Assembly: GCA_014529385.2 (NCBI GenBank)
Contig: CM043955.1
Span: 153,975,640 to 154,039,639, forward strand
From: Adiantum capillus-veneris
Taxonomy: Eukaryota > Streptophyta > Polypodiopsida > Polypodiales > Pteridaceae
Reading direction: 5' to 3'
DNA length: 64,000 nt
Part shown: piece after piece, positions 19,583 through 29,955 of the stretch
How positions within the stretch are numbered: position 1 is the stretch's first letter
How the letters are laid out: every line of letters begins with the position of its first letter
Made by a program: the position numbers and the translations under genes
Notes under the pieces: generated by a model
What the model was told of the DNA's origin: nothing
The model's database searches: none
The model's input: the letters and a program-made list of their open reading frames with translations, nothing else

Positions 19583-22303
19583 TGAGGGAGTCCGGGGCGG
19601 GCAACAAGAGAGGCGACCTCTACACACCCACCCCTCAAGGCTCTCCTGCTGCTCAATTGGGGCTCAGGAAACCACAAGCACAAGCACAACACAAAAACAA
19701 ACCCACAGCCAAACCCAAACAAGATAGGGGCACCACCTAGTTCTGCGATGAGAACTAGGACGCAAGAGAGATTTTTCCACAACCAAGAGGAGGTGTAACT
19801 AAATGCACACAACCAATCTGACACAAAGACACACACCAAATGGAGCAAGAGAGAGCTAGAACACACTAACCACTTTCTCAAACAAGCTCAAATGATGGAA
19901 CTTAAAAGATATGAGTCACCTTGCATTCACCAAACCACGTGGCACAAGTGAAAGGACGAAGATTCTAGAACCTAGACATACCTTTGAAGCACCAAAACCT
20001 CAAATTGTTGAAGATGGAAGAGCATATACAATAGTGGTTTTAAATAGTGCACTTACACTCTCTCACTTTGCAATGTGTAGCATAAAATCTTCTCTCACAC
20101 AAGTGTGAAGCTCACAAAGTGGTTGCTACACCTAAGTCTCTCCTCATGCCTATAGTATTGGGCTACTATGTGAGAGCTTGGAGATGGTTTTACAAGAAGG
20201 AGAGGGGCCTATTTATAGGTTGGAGACCCCTCATTAAGATTATTGGAAATCCTAATTTACAAGCTAACAAATCAAGATTATGACTTTTCTGAATATCAAA
20301 GGGTGAAAGCATGTTAACGTGTCACGCTTTTTGTGCTAGTTAGCATTTTCAAGTTAACACGTCTTAAAAAAGTTGGACGTCTGGTAAATTTTTTACAAAT
20401 AATATCAAAATTTGTGGGGAGGTTGTACATTTGGATTCCTTGTTTCAAGAGCTTTCTACCAGTATATCATACGTCATAGATCTTGGAGATGTAGCTCATG
20501 TTATTGTACTAGTTAGCATATGTCAAAATTGTGCTAGCTAGCATTGTCTGGGACATGAAAAAGTGTGACACGTTAACATGATTTCACCCCATAACATTGC
20601 GGGCCTTCTTTGTCTACTTGAGTCATGGATGTGGGCTCAAGAGAGCACATTTTTGATGGTAGATAAGATGAAAGTAAAGTTTTAAGGGAAGACAGAGAGA
20701 AGGGAGAGTTTTATTATATGTACATGTCTTGAGGGAAGGTGCTTTTTAGAGTTTGGTTAATGGGTGTTTGTGTTAGTAGGTTAGTAGTTAGTGTTAGCAA
20801 TTACTAGAAAAAGTTAGTAATATATTTACAACGGGTAAAATGACTTGAAGGATGAGAAAAGAGGGGTGCATGAGATGGGTGTACCCTTGAGATGGTGAAT
20901 CCTTGATGAATCTTAGACTCACCCATGCGTAGATTGTCAAAAGTGATTGCCGTTCTTCTTCTTCTTCTTGTTTTCAAGCAGCCGCCATAGTTGAATCATC
21001 ACAAAGGCAATGAGGGTTTTGTTGATAAAAAATCCCCATTTTGCAGAGATTAAGTATGGTTAGGTTGCGGATATTTTATGAATTTTTGAAAGGGTAGTAT
21101 TAAATTGTAATATGGGAGTAGTAGAGAGAGATATGGCGATGGTGGATGTAGGTAGAGCTTCAAAAGAGAGCTACGGGTGTGAGAGAGGAGGCTAATGGTG
21201 AAGAGTGAGAGAAAACCATGGAAGTTGCAGGTTTGAGTAAGGAATAGAGAGAAATGAGTGTCTGGGTGTGTGTGTGTGTGTGGAAGTAGGAAAGGAGGTG
21301 AGAGAAGACTATGGGCTACTTGTGAGAAAAGTGGGCAGACTTGGGTCCACCAACAAAATCCTATCTCACCGGTGGTAGCTCTAAAAATTATCAAAAATTT
21401 TGAGGTGAGTATTTAGCCTTTGTTCCACTTTTTGTCTTTTAACCACCACTTCAAATTTAGAGTGGAGATGGATATAAAAAATCCCACCAAAATGCTTATT
21501 TTTCTTCACAAAAAAAGTCTTCAATGGCCCCCTTTTTGTTGAATTTGCATAAGGCTCCAAAGACAAGCCCCTCCTTGCATGAGAGCATGACCAAATACAT
21601 TCTTAGGGGTTTGAAAATATGCATGGTTGTGGATTATGCATAAATATAGAATATGGATATAATGGAAAAAAACAGGCTAGTATATATAAACAATTCATGG
21701 AATCTAAAATAGTGTGAGCTATATATATATATATATAAATATCGAGAATCAAATGAGGAGGGTCCTCGTTTTATTTACAAGAGGTAAGAAATAATACCTG
21801 TAGTAAATAGGAATTTATTGAAAGGCAATGACAGATGGAGAAATGTATTTTTGAGGTTTTTTCTTAAAGTGGATTCACACCAAAAATAAGATAAGCTTGC
21901 ATTAAATGATTTTTTATAGAGTACATGGTAAGAAAGATTATGGTAATGGTGAGTAAATGTACATAGCATACTTAGGTAAATAACACACACCTATGCATAC
22001 ATATTTAAATAAATACAAAAAAGTATAATAAAAAATCCCTATATTTAGGCCATATATACAATGAAATACTTATACACAAAAGGGCCATAATATATTTTGG
22101 CTTTTATTTTTATTTGTTTTTCTGACTCAACTATCCTAGTGACTAGCTAAGTGGGAGTTTTTTAAGGAGATATAGGAAAAGTCCCCTAACTCACATACGC
22201 CTATGTACAGTGAAAGGGTGAAGATAGCCACAATATTTGGGTGATTTTTAGAGGGTGAGGTAGCTCACTATGGCAATTATGGAGAATCGAAAAATGGCTA
22301 TCA
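19583..22303 (-). repeat. Left (3') LTR of element II
   Basis: 2721 bp, starting TGAGGGAGTCCGGGGCGGGC and ending TGGCTATCA on the + strand. A minus-strand TATA box (TATAAATAG, 20210-20218) lies within. It carries a MITE at 20301-20590 that its partner LTR lacks. Open frames inside are not conserved between LTR copies and are not genes. Confidence 0.9.
20301..20590. mobile_element. MITE-like element, copy 2, inside element II LTR
   Basis: About 290 bp with inverted ends GGGTGAAAGCATGTTAACG and, on the right, the reverse complement of GGGGTGAAATCATGTTAACG. The other LTR of the same element has an empty site at about 28491-28500 (ATCAAAACAT), which proves insertion after element II integrated. 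Flanking AAA and TAA suggest a 3-base AT-rich target duplication. Confidence 0.85.
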
Positions 22304-22319
22304 TTAGCTCTCCCCCCAA
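22304..22319 (-). promoter_or_regulatory. Polypurine tract of element II
   Basis: On the minus strand TTGGGGGGAGAGCTAA directly precedes TGATAGCC, the LTR start. Confidence 0.85.
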
Positions 22320-22438
22320 GATGATGGTACATTCATGTAGCATCATAAGGCATCTTTTCCAATGAGAGTGGTTCCAAGCTATTTGCGATGTTTTGTGCCT
22401 CAAACAAGTCTTCATTTTGTAGTTCTTCTTCACCTTGT

Positions 22439-22735
22439 CTAATTACAAGACTTAAATGATGATATAGCTTTTTGATGATTCTCTTGTAGATCCTTTGGTA
22501 GAGTGCGACTCAAGTAGGGCTTTAGTCGGTACCCATTCACCTTCTTAGGATGCTCCTTGCCATCTAAATCCATGAGCTGATAGTAACTTGAGTTAAAAGA
22601 TTCTTTGAACACATACGGACCTTGCCATCTGGTGTTGAATTTATCATCAAACCTATTGTCATACCTTAACAACAACCCACCTTCCTTGATACCCTTGTCC
22701 TTAACCTTCTTATCAAGTTTTTCCTTTACTTGCAT
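22439..22735 (-). pseudogene. Integrase C-terminal end of element II
   Basis: Matches the last part of the element III polyprotein: RWQGPYVFKESFNSSYYQLM and NGYRLKPYLSR, the GPY/F-type integrase C-terminal module. Upstream (near 22800) the sequence jumps from the integrase linker straight into RNase H, so about 1.6 kb covering the integrase core, its zinc finger and the second RNase H has been deleted relative to element III. Confidence 0.85.
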
Positions 22736-22799
22736 AGCTTTCCTTTTGTAGCACTCGTAAGCTGCTTCTCTTTTCCACTCAAGCTCAACTAAAGTAAGA

Positions 22800-23983
22800 A
22801 GTCAAAAGCCTTTTTGGTAGCAAGTATGATCTAAACTTCCTCACCGCAAACATGAGAGAAAGAATCATGAGTTCTGCATCCGTGTAGCCTCTCTCCAAAG
22901 CATTCATGACCCTACTAGAAAAGTAGATGGGTTGCACCTGGTACAATGGGGATCTTGTTGTAATAAAATTGCACCAATTGTTTCCTTCCCAACACTAGAG
23001 ATAACAAAGAATGTGTACTCCCAACAAGGAGGCATGAGTATTGGTAGCTCTGACAAAATGACTTTAATGTTACAAAATTACTGTTCAAGCTCATCAGACC
23101 ATAAAAATTCTACATGTTGTGTCAACTTTTGCAAAGGGTGAAGTAATTATGAGGCTAAGTGAATGAAGCATGGCATATACTTCACTTTTGAATGAGTGAG
23201 ATGACCTCCTTAAGACTCTTGAGTGATGGTAACTCAATAAGAGCCTTTGACTTTGCAGGATCCACCTGGATGCCTTTGTAAGAACTTTTTGACCAGGTGA
23301 TGGTAACTCAATAAGATCCTTTGACTTTGAAGGATCCACTTGGATGCCTTTGAAAGAAACTTTGTGACCAAGCAATATCACTTCATCCTCACCTATGTGG
23401 CACTTATGAAAGTTGAGTTGACCTCCCATGTCATAGAGCTTCTTCAATCCTTTTTCTACCCTTTGTAGATGCAACGATTTTGAGCTATAAATGTAAAAAT
23501 CATCAATGAACACCCTAATTGACTTTCCAAATAATTCTTGACACAACATGTTCATGAGGCGTTGGAAAGTTGCAAGAGCATTTGTCATGCCAAATGGCAT
23601 GACTCTAAAAGCATAACAACCCCAAGGAGTGATGAATTTTGTTTTTAATTGATACTCTAATGCGATACCTATTTGAAAGTAACCTGAGTAGCCATTGCAC
23701 ACAATGTACTTCTCATGACTAGCTATCTCATTTAGTATCTCATCCTAAAATAGGAGGGGAAAGTGATCTCTTTTTGTTGCCTCATTCAGTGGACGATAAT
23801 CCACACACACCTTTCACTTGCCGTTCTTCTTTGGAGTGACAACAACGAGAGAGACCCACTCTAAATTCTCCACTGGATAAATGAAACCTACTTCTGCGAG
23901 AAGCTTTCTTACCTCTTTGAGTAGAGCATGCTCCTTGATAACTCCTAGCCTTTGTAGCTTCTGAGCTTTAGGTGTGGCCTAAG
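22800..23983 (-). pseudogene. RT and partial RNase H of element II
   Basis: Minus-strand remnant of reverse transcriptase. The open part at 23094-23702 holds VMPFGMTNALATFQRLMN and the catalytic box FIDDFYIYS. The region 23225-23372 has a 74-bp imperfect tandem duplication (period 74) that disrupts the RT thumb. RNase H codons at 22812-23100 have stops. At about 23983 the sequence jumps to the zinc-knuckle region, a deletion of roughly 1.25 kb that removes the protease when compared with element III. Confidence 0.85.
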
Positions 23984-24165
23984 GCATTTATCACTGGGTA
24001 ATTCAAGTTAGGTCTCCCTGGCTCCGCACGGGGCCAAGGACAATTATACATCCTATGTCCAAACTCTCCGCAATTCCAACATTGCAAAAGTGGTACTGGT
24101 TCCCACTCCTTTGCTTTCTTTGTTTGTCCCTTGGGACCTACAGCTTGTGCAAGATGAATTGACAA
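23968..24165 (-). pseudogene. Gag zinc knuckle of element II
   Basis: Encodes CWNCGEFGHRMYNC, a CCHC knuckle (C-x2-C-x4-H-x4-C) that binds RNA in the nucleocapsid. It is followed by the Pro-rich stretch seen in element III. The reading frame to upstream gag is shifted. Confidence 0.85.
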
Positions 24166-24178
24166 GTTTCTTAAGGAT

Positions 24179-24802
24179 TCATTTAATCACCTCAATTGTT
24201 ACCTCAGGAATCTCTCTAGATGTTGATGCTTGTAATTTTCCCTTGGGTCTAGGACCCTCTACTAGAACCTCTCCCCTTAGGCACTTGAGTTTTCTATACT
24301 TGTTAACAGCCCTAGTTTCAGCTGCATCAAAGGTAGCAAGTGCACCCGCCTCAACTTTTATCTTGAGTGTGGGAAAGAGACCGGCTATGAACCTCTCCTT
24401 CTGAAGGAACTCTACACCATCACCAAGGTTAGCAACATTTCTCACCCAAACAGCCCAAAGACGTAGAAACTCTTGTTTGTACATGTAGTAGTCATCTAAG
24501 TATTTTTGTTTGTGAGAAATGATGTCTTGCCATAGTTTTTGCGTGTTTTGGGATTCAAAGAAGTATCACTTGAAATGATCAATGACTTCTTTATAGTTTT
24601 CCTTAACTTTCTGAGATAGAGAGTCAAACCAAGTGGTAGCATCTTTACTAAGGACCACTTCAAGCATTTCTAAGCATTCATCATCTCCTATCACTCTCTT
24701 TATGCCACAAGCCATTTTGAAATTTGCTAGAAATAGCTCGACATCCTCGCCAGGCTCTCCAAGGAAGAGAGGATATCCTGACATTTGGCGTTGGACCTTC
24801 AT
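24179..24802 (-). pseudogene. Gag capsid region of element II
   Basis: Two frames (24566-24802 and 24179-24484) match element III Gag: SGYPLFLGEPGEDVELFLAN at the N-terminus, TWFDSLSQKVKENYKEVI in the middle, then FLRLWAVWVRNV and LKCLRGEVLVEG. A stop and register change near 24550 breaks it. It keeps a Cys codon (TGC) exactly where element III has its in-frame TGA. Confidence 0.88.
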
Positions 24803-25395
24803 TCAATCAATTTCAAAGTGATAACACTTTTTAAAAAAAAATGATTTACACAATAATGTTTTCTAAATTGCAATCTATTCTACAACAAAATAAAAATATG
24901 CACATCAAATGATCTATGATAGTCAACAAGAGGCAGGATGATAGGGTTGGGTGACGCAAGAATTTCTCCTACTCTTTGAACACCATACGCTTCTAAAAAT
25001 GGATCTTTTGACTAATTGCAACGTTTATTCTAATGTGTGGAGTGAAATGAAAGGGAAAAATCTCTATCCCTGGCCCATTATCCATGATTTATGCATGATC
25101 TAATGCTTTAAAAAATATATATATATAGATGTCCAAACTAAGGTCGTACCTAATGAGAAGCAAAATAAAAGCATGTACCGAAGCGTTTATCTCGGCCAAC
25201 CTAAGAGGAACCAAAATTCTATGAATTACACTTTGAAATTGTAACTTAGTACTAACAATTATGTGTACCTTTTGCCTTGCAATGGAATGAAAGGATCATA
25301 CAAATTCTCATGATTCATGCAAACTGCTTGACTATTCTAAAGGTTGAACCTACACAAAAACATACACAAGGCTTCCTTAGTCGGGGCACCAAAAT
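24803..25395 (-). other. Leader of element II with remnants of the A-type small ORFs
   Basis: DNA related to 38764-39290 of element III is present (about 24900-25395), with the two A-type frames broken. The B-type frames found in element III are missing: only about 100 bp separate gag from the A remnants. At the right edge TTGGTGCCCCGACTAAGG on the minus strand is the probable PBS. Confidence 0.7.
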
Positions 25396-25505
25396 TGAGG
25401 TAATCCAGGGTGGGCAACAAGAAAGGAAACGTCTACACACCCCTCAAGACTCCCGTGCTACTCAATTGGGGTTGGAGAAACCACAAGCACAACACAACAA
25501 CAAAT
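25396..25505 (-). repeat. Right (5') LTR of element II, piece 1
   Basis: Starts TGAGGTAATCC next to the PBS and matches the first 110 or so bases of the left LTR. It is interrupted at 25506 by the tubulin-bearing element. Confidence 0.85.
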
Positions 25506-25833
25506 TGTATGAGCCCGGACCGCACATGACCGCATTAATCACATTCGGAGTGTTCGGCATGTCGTCGTGTACATTCGTGTGGGAATGCACTCTTAGAAGG
25601 AGGGGATCTCAAGAGACATAATCAGGAAGGGCTAAGAGGATATGAAAGGGTGATCATTATTTCTACATAAGGAAGGGTTTCCTTTGTACGCTGTATCGGG
25701 CTTCTCATAATCTAAGGCTATGGAATCTAATGTATTCTTATTCTCTCTCTCTCTCTCTCTAATGCTGTGCTGCGCTTCTCTCTCTTGCATTTCTGTGAGC
25801 ACAATCTCGTAATAGGCAACCATGCCTATTACA
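25506..25833 (+). repeat. 5' LTR of tubulin-bearing element
   Basis: 328 bp with TG...CA ends and a CT microsatellite at 25741-25761. It differs from the partner LTR at about 15 positions plus one microsatellite indel (about 95% identity by eye). TGGCGACATGG just inside (from 25836) is in PBS position, but I could not match it to a tRNA. Confidence 0.9.
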
Positions 25834-26022
25834 CTTGGCGACATGGGATTCTTTCCCGCGACCTACTATGAGGGCGATGAAGTCGGTGAGCGCTGTGACT
25901 CGGAAAAATGGCGACCCAGATCTGCTGTGGAGGCAAAGGCGGTTGTCAACACAATTTTTCGTCAACACAATTTTGAGGACTCCCCTTTGCTGATGAAGGA
26001 AGTGCGAGAGAGAGTGCGCAAG

Positions 26023-26676
26023 AGAGAGTGCATCTCCATCCACATCGACGAGGCCGGCATTCAGATGGGCAATGTCTGTTGGGAGTTATACTGCCTGGAG
26101 CATGGAACTCAGCCCGATGGGCCAATGCCAGTGACAAGACAGTGGGACGAGGAGATGATGCTTTCAGCACCTTCTTCAGTGAGGGAGGCACCGGGAAGCT
26201 TCACGTGCCGTGTGCTATCTTTTTGGACTTGGAGCCCACTGTCATCGACGACGTGAGGACAGACGCTTACCGCCACCTTTTCCATCTTGAGCTTCTCATC
26301 AGCAGCAAGGAGGATGCTGCCAGAAACTTTGCTCTGGGCCACTATACCATTGGCAAGGAAATCATGGACCTTTGCCTGGACCACATCCGAAAGCTGGCCG
26401 ACAACTGCACCGGGTTGCAAGGATTCCTGGCCTTCCACGCAGTAGGCTGCGGAACCGGATCTAGCCTTGTCTCTCTCCTGCTGCTAGAGTGCCTGTCTCG
26501 ATGGACTATGGTAAGAAATCCAAGCTTGGCTTCACCGTCTACCTTTCCCCACAGGTCTCCAATGCTGTGGTGGAGCCCTTCAACAACATCTAATTGTCCA
26601 CCCACTCCCTGCTCGAGCACATTGACGTGGCAGTCATGCTCGACAACGAGGTCGTCTATGACATTTGCAGACGCAG
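26023..26676 (+). pseudogene. Alpha-tubulin retro-pseudogene fragment
   Basis: The translation is alpha-tubulin from codon 2 ([17 protein letters not shown]) through VDLEP-equivalent [28 protein letters not shown] and [18 protein letters not shown], about the first 220 of 450 residues. The start codon is missing. One-base shifts occur near 26129 and 26497 and a stop TAA at 26591-26593. The tubulin GTP-binding signature GGGTGSG reads GCGTGSS. No intron interrupts it, while plant alpha-tubulin genes normally have several, so it derives from mRNA. It lies between LTRs, in their orientation. After DICRRS the similarity ends abruptly. Confidence 0.93.
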
Positions 26677-27337
26677 TCAAAGTGCGGTGTCTGGAAGAAA
26701 TACGGTGCCAAGTGGAGAGGTCAATTTTGCGGTGTTTTTCACGATTTCGGACCTAGATGTGCCTTGCGGTGGTTTCTTGCCATGCAGACTGCAGTGCCAC
26801 ACGCCAGTGTATGCAAGTTTCAGAAACTCAATAAACGTCATCATAGCAAGTTAGCACCGGATGCGGGGTCTGATCTGGTGTTCAACACTCAAATGAGCTG
26901 CGCTATGCGGTGTTCCAAGGTCAGATATTTTTTGCATCCAGATTGCAGAAATACTCCAAGTGCGAGCAACAATGAAGCGGCAGGGAAATTGTTGTGCTTG
27001 CTCTTCATTGAGCAAGAAGTTTAATTGTACCAAGATTGGTGATGTCCAAGAGATGAAGGTTGATGCGGCATAGGGACATATCGACAAAGAGCAAATGGAG
27101 CGCCTATGACCGGGCATCAAATTCATGAAGGGACAGTCAAAAGTGTTGCGGTTGCCAATGTACTACGGAAAAGACATGATTTCCTTTTTTTTTTTTGTTC
27201 ATGATGTTGGAAATGTACTTCTTGCACTTGAGGTTCTCTGCCTCGGCTATGCCTAAAAAGATTTGTAAAAACAAATTGCACTTGACTTCTAATCAAGGGT
27301 CACTTCTGGGTTCGCACAATCCACCGTGCGTGCCAAG
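26677..27337. other. Interior of tubulin-bearing element, unrecognised
   Basis: No tubulin similarity and no credible open frame. A 10-T run lies at about 27185-27194. It may be a second captured transcript or filler. No obvious polypurine tract precedes the 3' LTR. Confidence 0.5.
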
Positions 27338-27669
27338 TGTATCAGCCCGGACCGCACATGACCGCATTAATCACATTCGGAGTGTCCGGCATGTCGTCGT
27401 GTACCTTCGTGTGGGAATGCACTCTTAGAAGGAGCGGATCTCAAGAGGCATAATCAGGAAGGGCTACGAGGATATGAAAGGGTGCTCATTATTTCTACAT
27501 AAGGAAGGGTTTCCTTTGTAAGCTGTATCGGGCTTCTCATAATCTAAGGCTATGGAATCTGATGTATTCTTATTCTCTCTCTCTCTCTCTCTCTCTAATG
27601 TTGTGTTGTGCTTCTCTCTCTTGCATTTCTGTGAGCACGATCTCATAATAGGCAGCCATGCCTATTACA
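27338..27669 (+). repeat. 3' LTR of tubulin-bearing element
   Basis: 332 bp, starting TGTATCAGCC and ending ATTACA, partner of 25506-25833, with a slightly longer CT microsatellite (27573-27597). Confidence 0.9.
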
Positions 27670-28589
27670 CAAACCCACAACGAAACCCAAACAAGATAGG
27701 GGCACCACCGAGTTATGGGATGCAAACTAGGACGCAAGAGAGATTTTTTCACAACCAAGAGGAGGTGCAACTAGCTGCACACAAGAAATCTCACACAAAG
27801 ACACACACCAAATGGAGCAAGAGAGAGCTAGAGAAAAGGTAACAGAGGGAGAAATGGAATGGAGTTTCTCCAATTACCTGATTGACAACTTGCAACGTAA
27901 GGTTGTATACTATCACACTATCACGGATCTTGCATAATCTAAACCAGCAATTAGTGAATGGTAAACATTTCAAGCACACACACATTGTCTTAGGGTGTGA
28001 GAAAACCTCTCACCACAAAACCCTCTTACAATGAACCAAAAACTTGGCAAATGAAAACACACTAACCACTTTCTCAAACAAGCTCAAATGATGGAACTTA
28101 AAAGATACGACTCACCTTGCATTCACTGAACCACGTGGCACAAGTTAAAGGACGACGATTCTAGAACTGAGACACACCTTTGAAACACCAAAACCTCAAA
28201 TTGTTGAAGATGGAAGAGCATATGCAATATTGGTTTTAGATAGGGCACTCACACTCTCTCACTTTGCAATGTGTAGCATCAAAGCTTCTCTCACACAATT
28301 GTGAAGTTCACAAAGTGGTTGCTACACCTAAGTCTCTCCTCACGCCTATAGTATTGGGATGCCATGTGAGAGCTTGGAGATAGTTTTACAAGAAGGAGAG
28401 GTGCCTATTTATAGGTTGGAGACCCCTCATTAAGATTATTGGAAATCCTAATTTACAAGCTAACAAATAAGGATTATGATTTTTTTGAATATCAAAACAT
28501 TGCGATCCTTCTTTGTCTACTTGAGTCATGGATGTGGGCTCAAGAGAGCACATTATTAATGGTAGATAAGATGAAAGTAAAGTTTTAAG

Positions 28590-28640
<51 letters not shown>

Positions 28641-29648
28641 ATTATATGTACATGTCTTGAGGGAAGGTGCTTTTTAGAGTTTGGTTAATGGGTGTTTGGG
28701 TTAGTAGGTTAGTAGTTAGTGTTAGCAAATACTAGAAAAAGTTAGTAATATATTTACAATGGGTAAAATGACTTGAAGGATCAGAAAAGAGAGGTGCATG
28801 AGATGGGTCTACCCTTGAGATGGTGAATCCTTGAGAAATCTTGTACTCACTCGTGTGTAGATTGTCGAAAGTGATTGCCGTTCTTCTTCTTGTTCTTTTC
28901 ACTCCGCCGCCATAGCTGAATCATCACAAAGGCAATGAGTATTTTGTTGATAGAAAACCCCCATTTTGCAGAGATTAAGTATGGTTAGGTTGCGGATATT
29001 TTGTGGGAGGGTAGTATAAAATTGTAATATGGGAGTAATAGAGAGAGATATGGAGATGATGGATGTAGGTAGAGCTTCAAAAGAGAGCTATGGGTGTGAG
29101 ACGGGAGGCTAATGGTGAAGAGGGTGAGAGAAAACCATGGAAGTTTCAGGTTTGCGTAGGGAATAGAGAGAAATGAGTGTGTGTATGTGTGTGTGTGTGT
29201 GTGTATGTGTGTGGAAGTAGGAAAGGAGGTGAGAGAAGACTATGGGCTACTTGTGAGAAAAGTGGGCAGCACCAACAAAATCCTACCTCACCGGTGGTAG
29301 CTCTAAAAATTATCAAAATTTTTGAGGTGAGTATTTAGCTTTTGTTCCACATTTTATCTTTTAACCACCGCTTCAAATTTGGAGTGGAGATGGATATAAA
29401 ACATCCAACCAAAATGCCTATTTCTCTTCACAAAAAAGTATTTAACGGCCGCTCTTTTGTTGAATTTGCATAAGGCTCCAAAGGCAAGGCCCTCCTTGCA
29501 TGACCGATATATATTCTTAGGGGTTTGAAAATATGCATGGTTGTGGATTATGCATAAATAAAATATATGAATATGATGGAAAGAAACAGATAGTGTATAT
29601 AAACAATCCATGGAATCTAGAATAGTGTGAGCTATATAATATATAAAT
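27670..29648 (-). repeat. Right LTR of element II, piece 2
   Basis: Resumes the LTR after the tubulin element and parallels 19692-21735 of the left LTR. A minus TATA box is at 28405-28414. It lacks the MITE (empty site about 28491-28500) and has a GA run at 28598-28635 not present at that length in the other copy. Confidence 0.85.
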
Positions 29649-29923
29649 TGAGGCGGTCCGGGGCGGGCAACAAGAAGAGTGGCCTCTAGACACCCTTCAA
29701 GGCTCCCGTGCTGCTCAATGGGGTTGGGGCACAACACAACACAAACCAAAACAACAAACCCACCGCCAAATCCCAACTACGCAAGGGGCACCACCTAGTT
29801 TAAGAGCGAACTAGGACGCAAAAGAGGAGAATCGTTAGAGCAACCCACAAACAAGCAAGGAATTACACTAACCCTAACACCAATGGAATACTCTCACACA
29901 CTAAAACACGAGAGAGAGAGATA

Positions 29924-29955
<32 letters not shown>

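Larger units (their letters stand above)
25506..27669 (+). mobile_element. Small LTR element carrying an alpha-tubulin retrocopy fragment
   Basis: A 2164-bp insertion with two direct LTRs (25506-25833 and 27338-27669) that begin TGTAT and end ATTACA. It is flanked by CAAAT (25501-25505) and CAAAC (27670-27674), a 5-bp target duplication with one change. The 1.5 kb interior has no gag or pol; it holds an alpha-tubulin-derived segment and about 660 bp of unrecognised DNA. It is therefore a non-autonomous, TRIM-like element that has transduced host coding sequence. Confidence 0.88.

Noticed and set aside
26109-26680. Minus-strand frames opposite the tubulin segment
   Set aside because: They are antisense shadows of the alpha-tubulin-derived codons.
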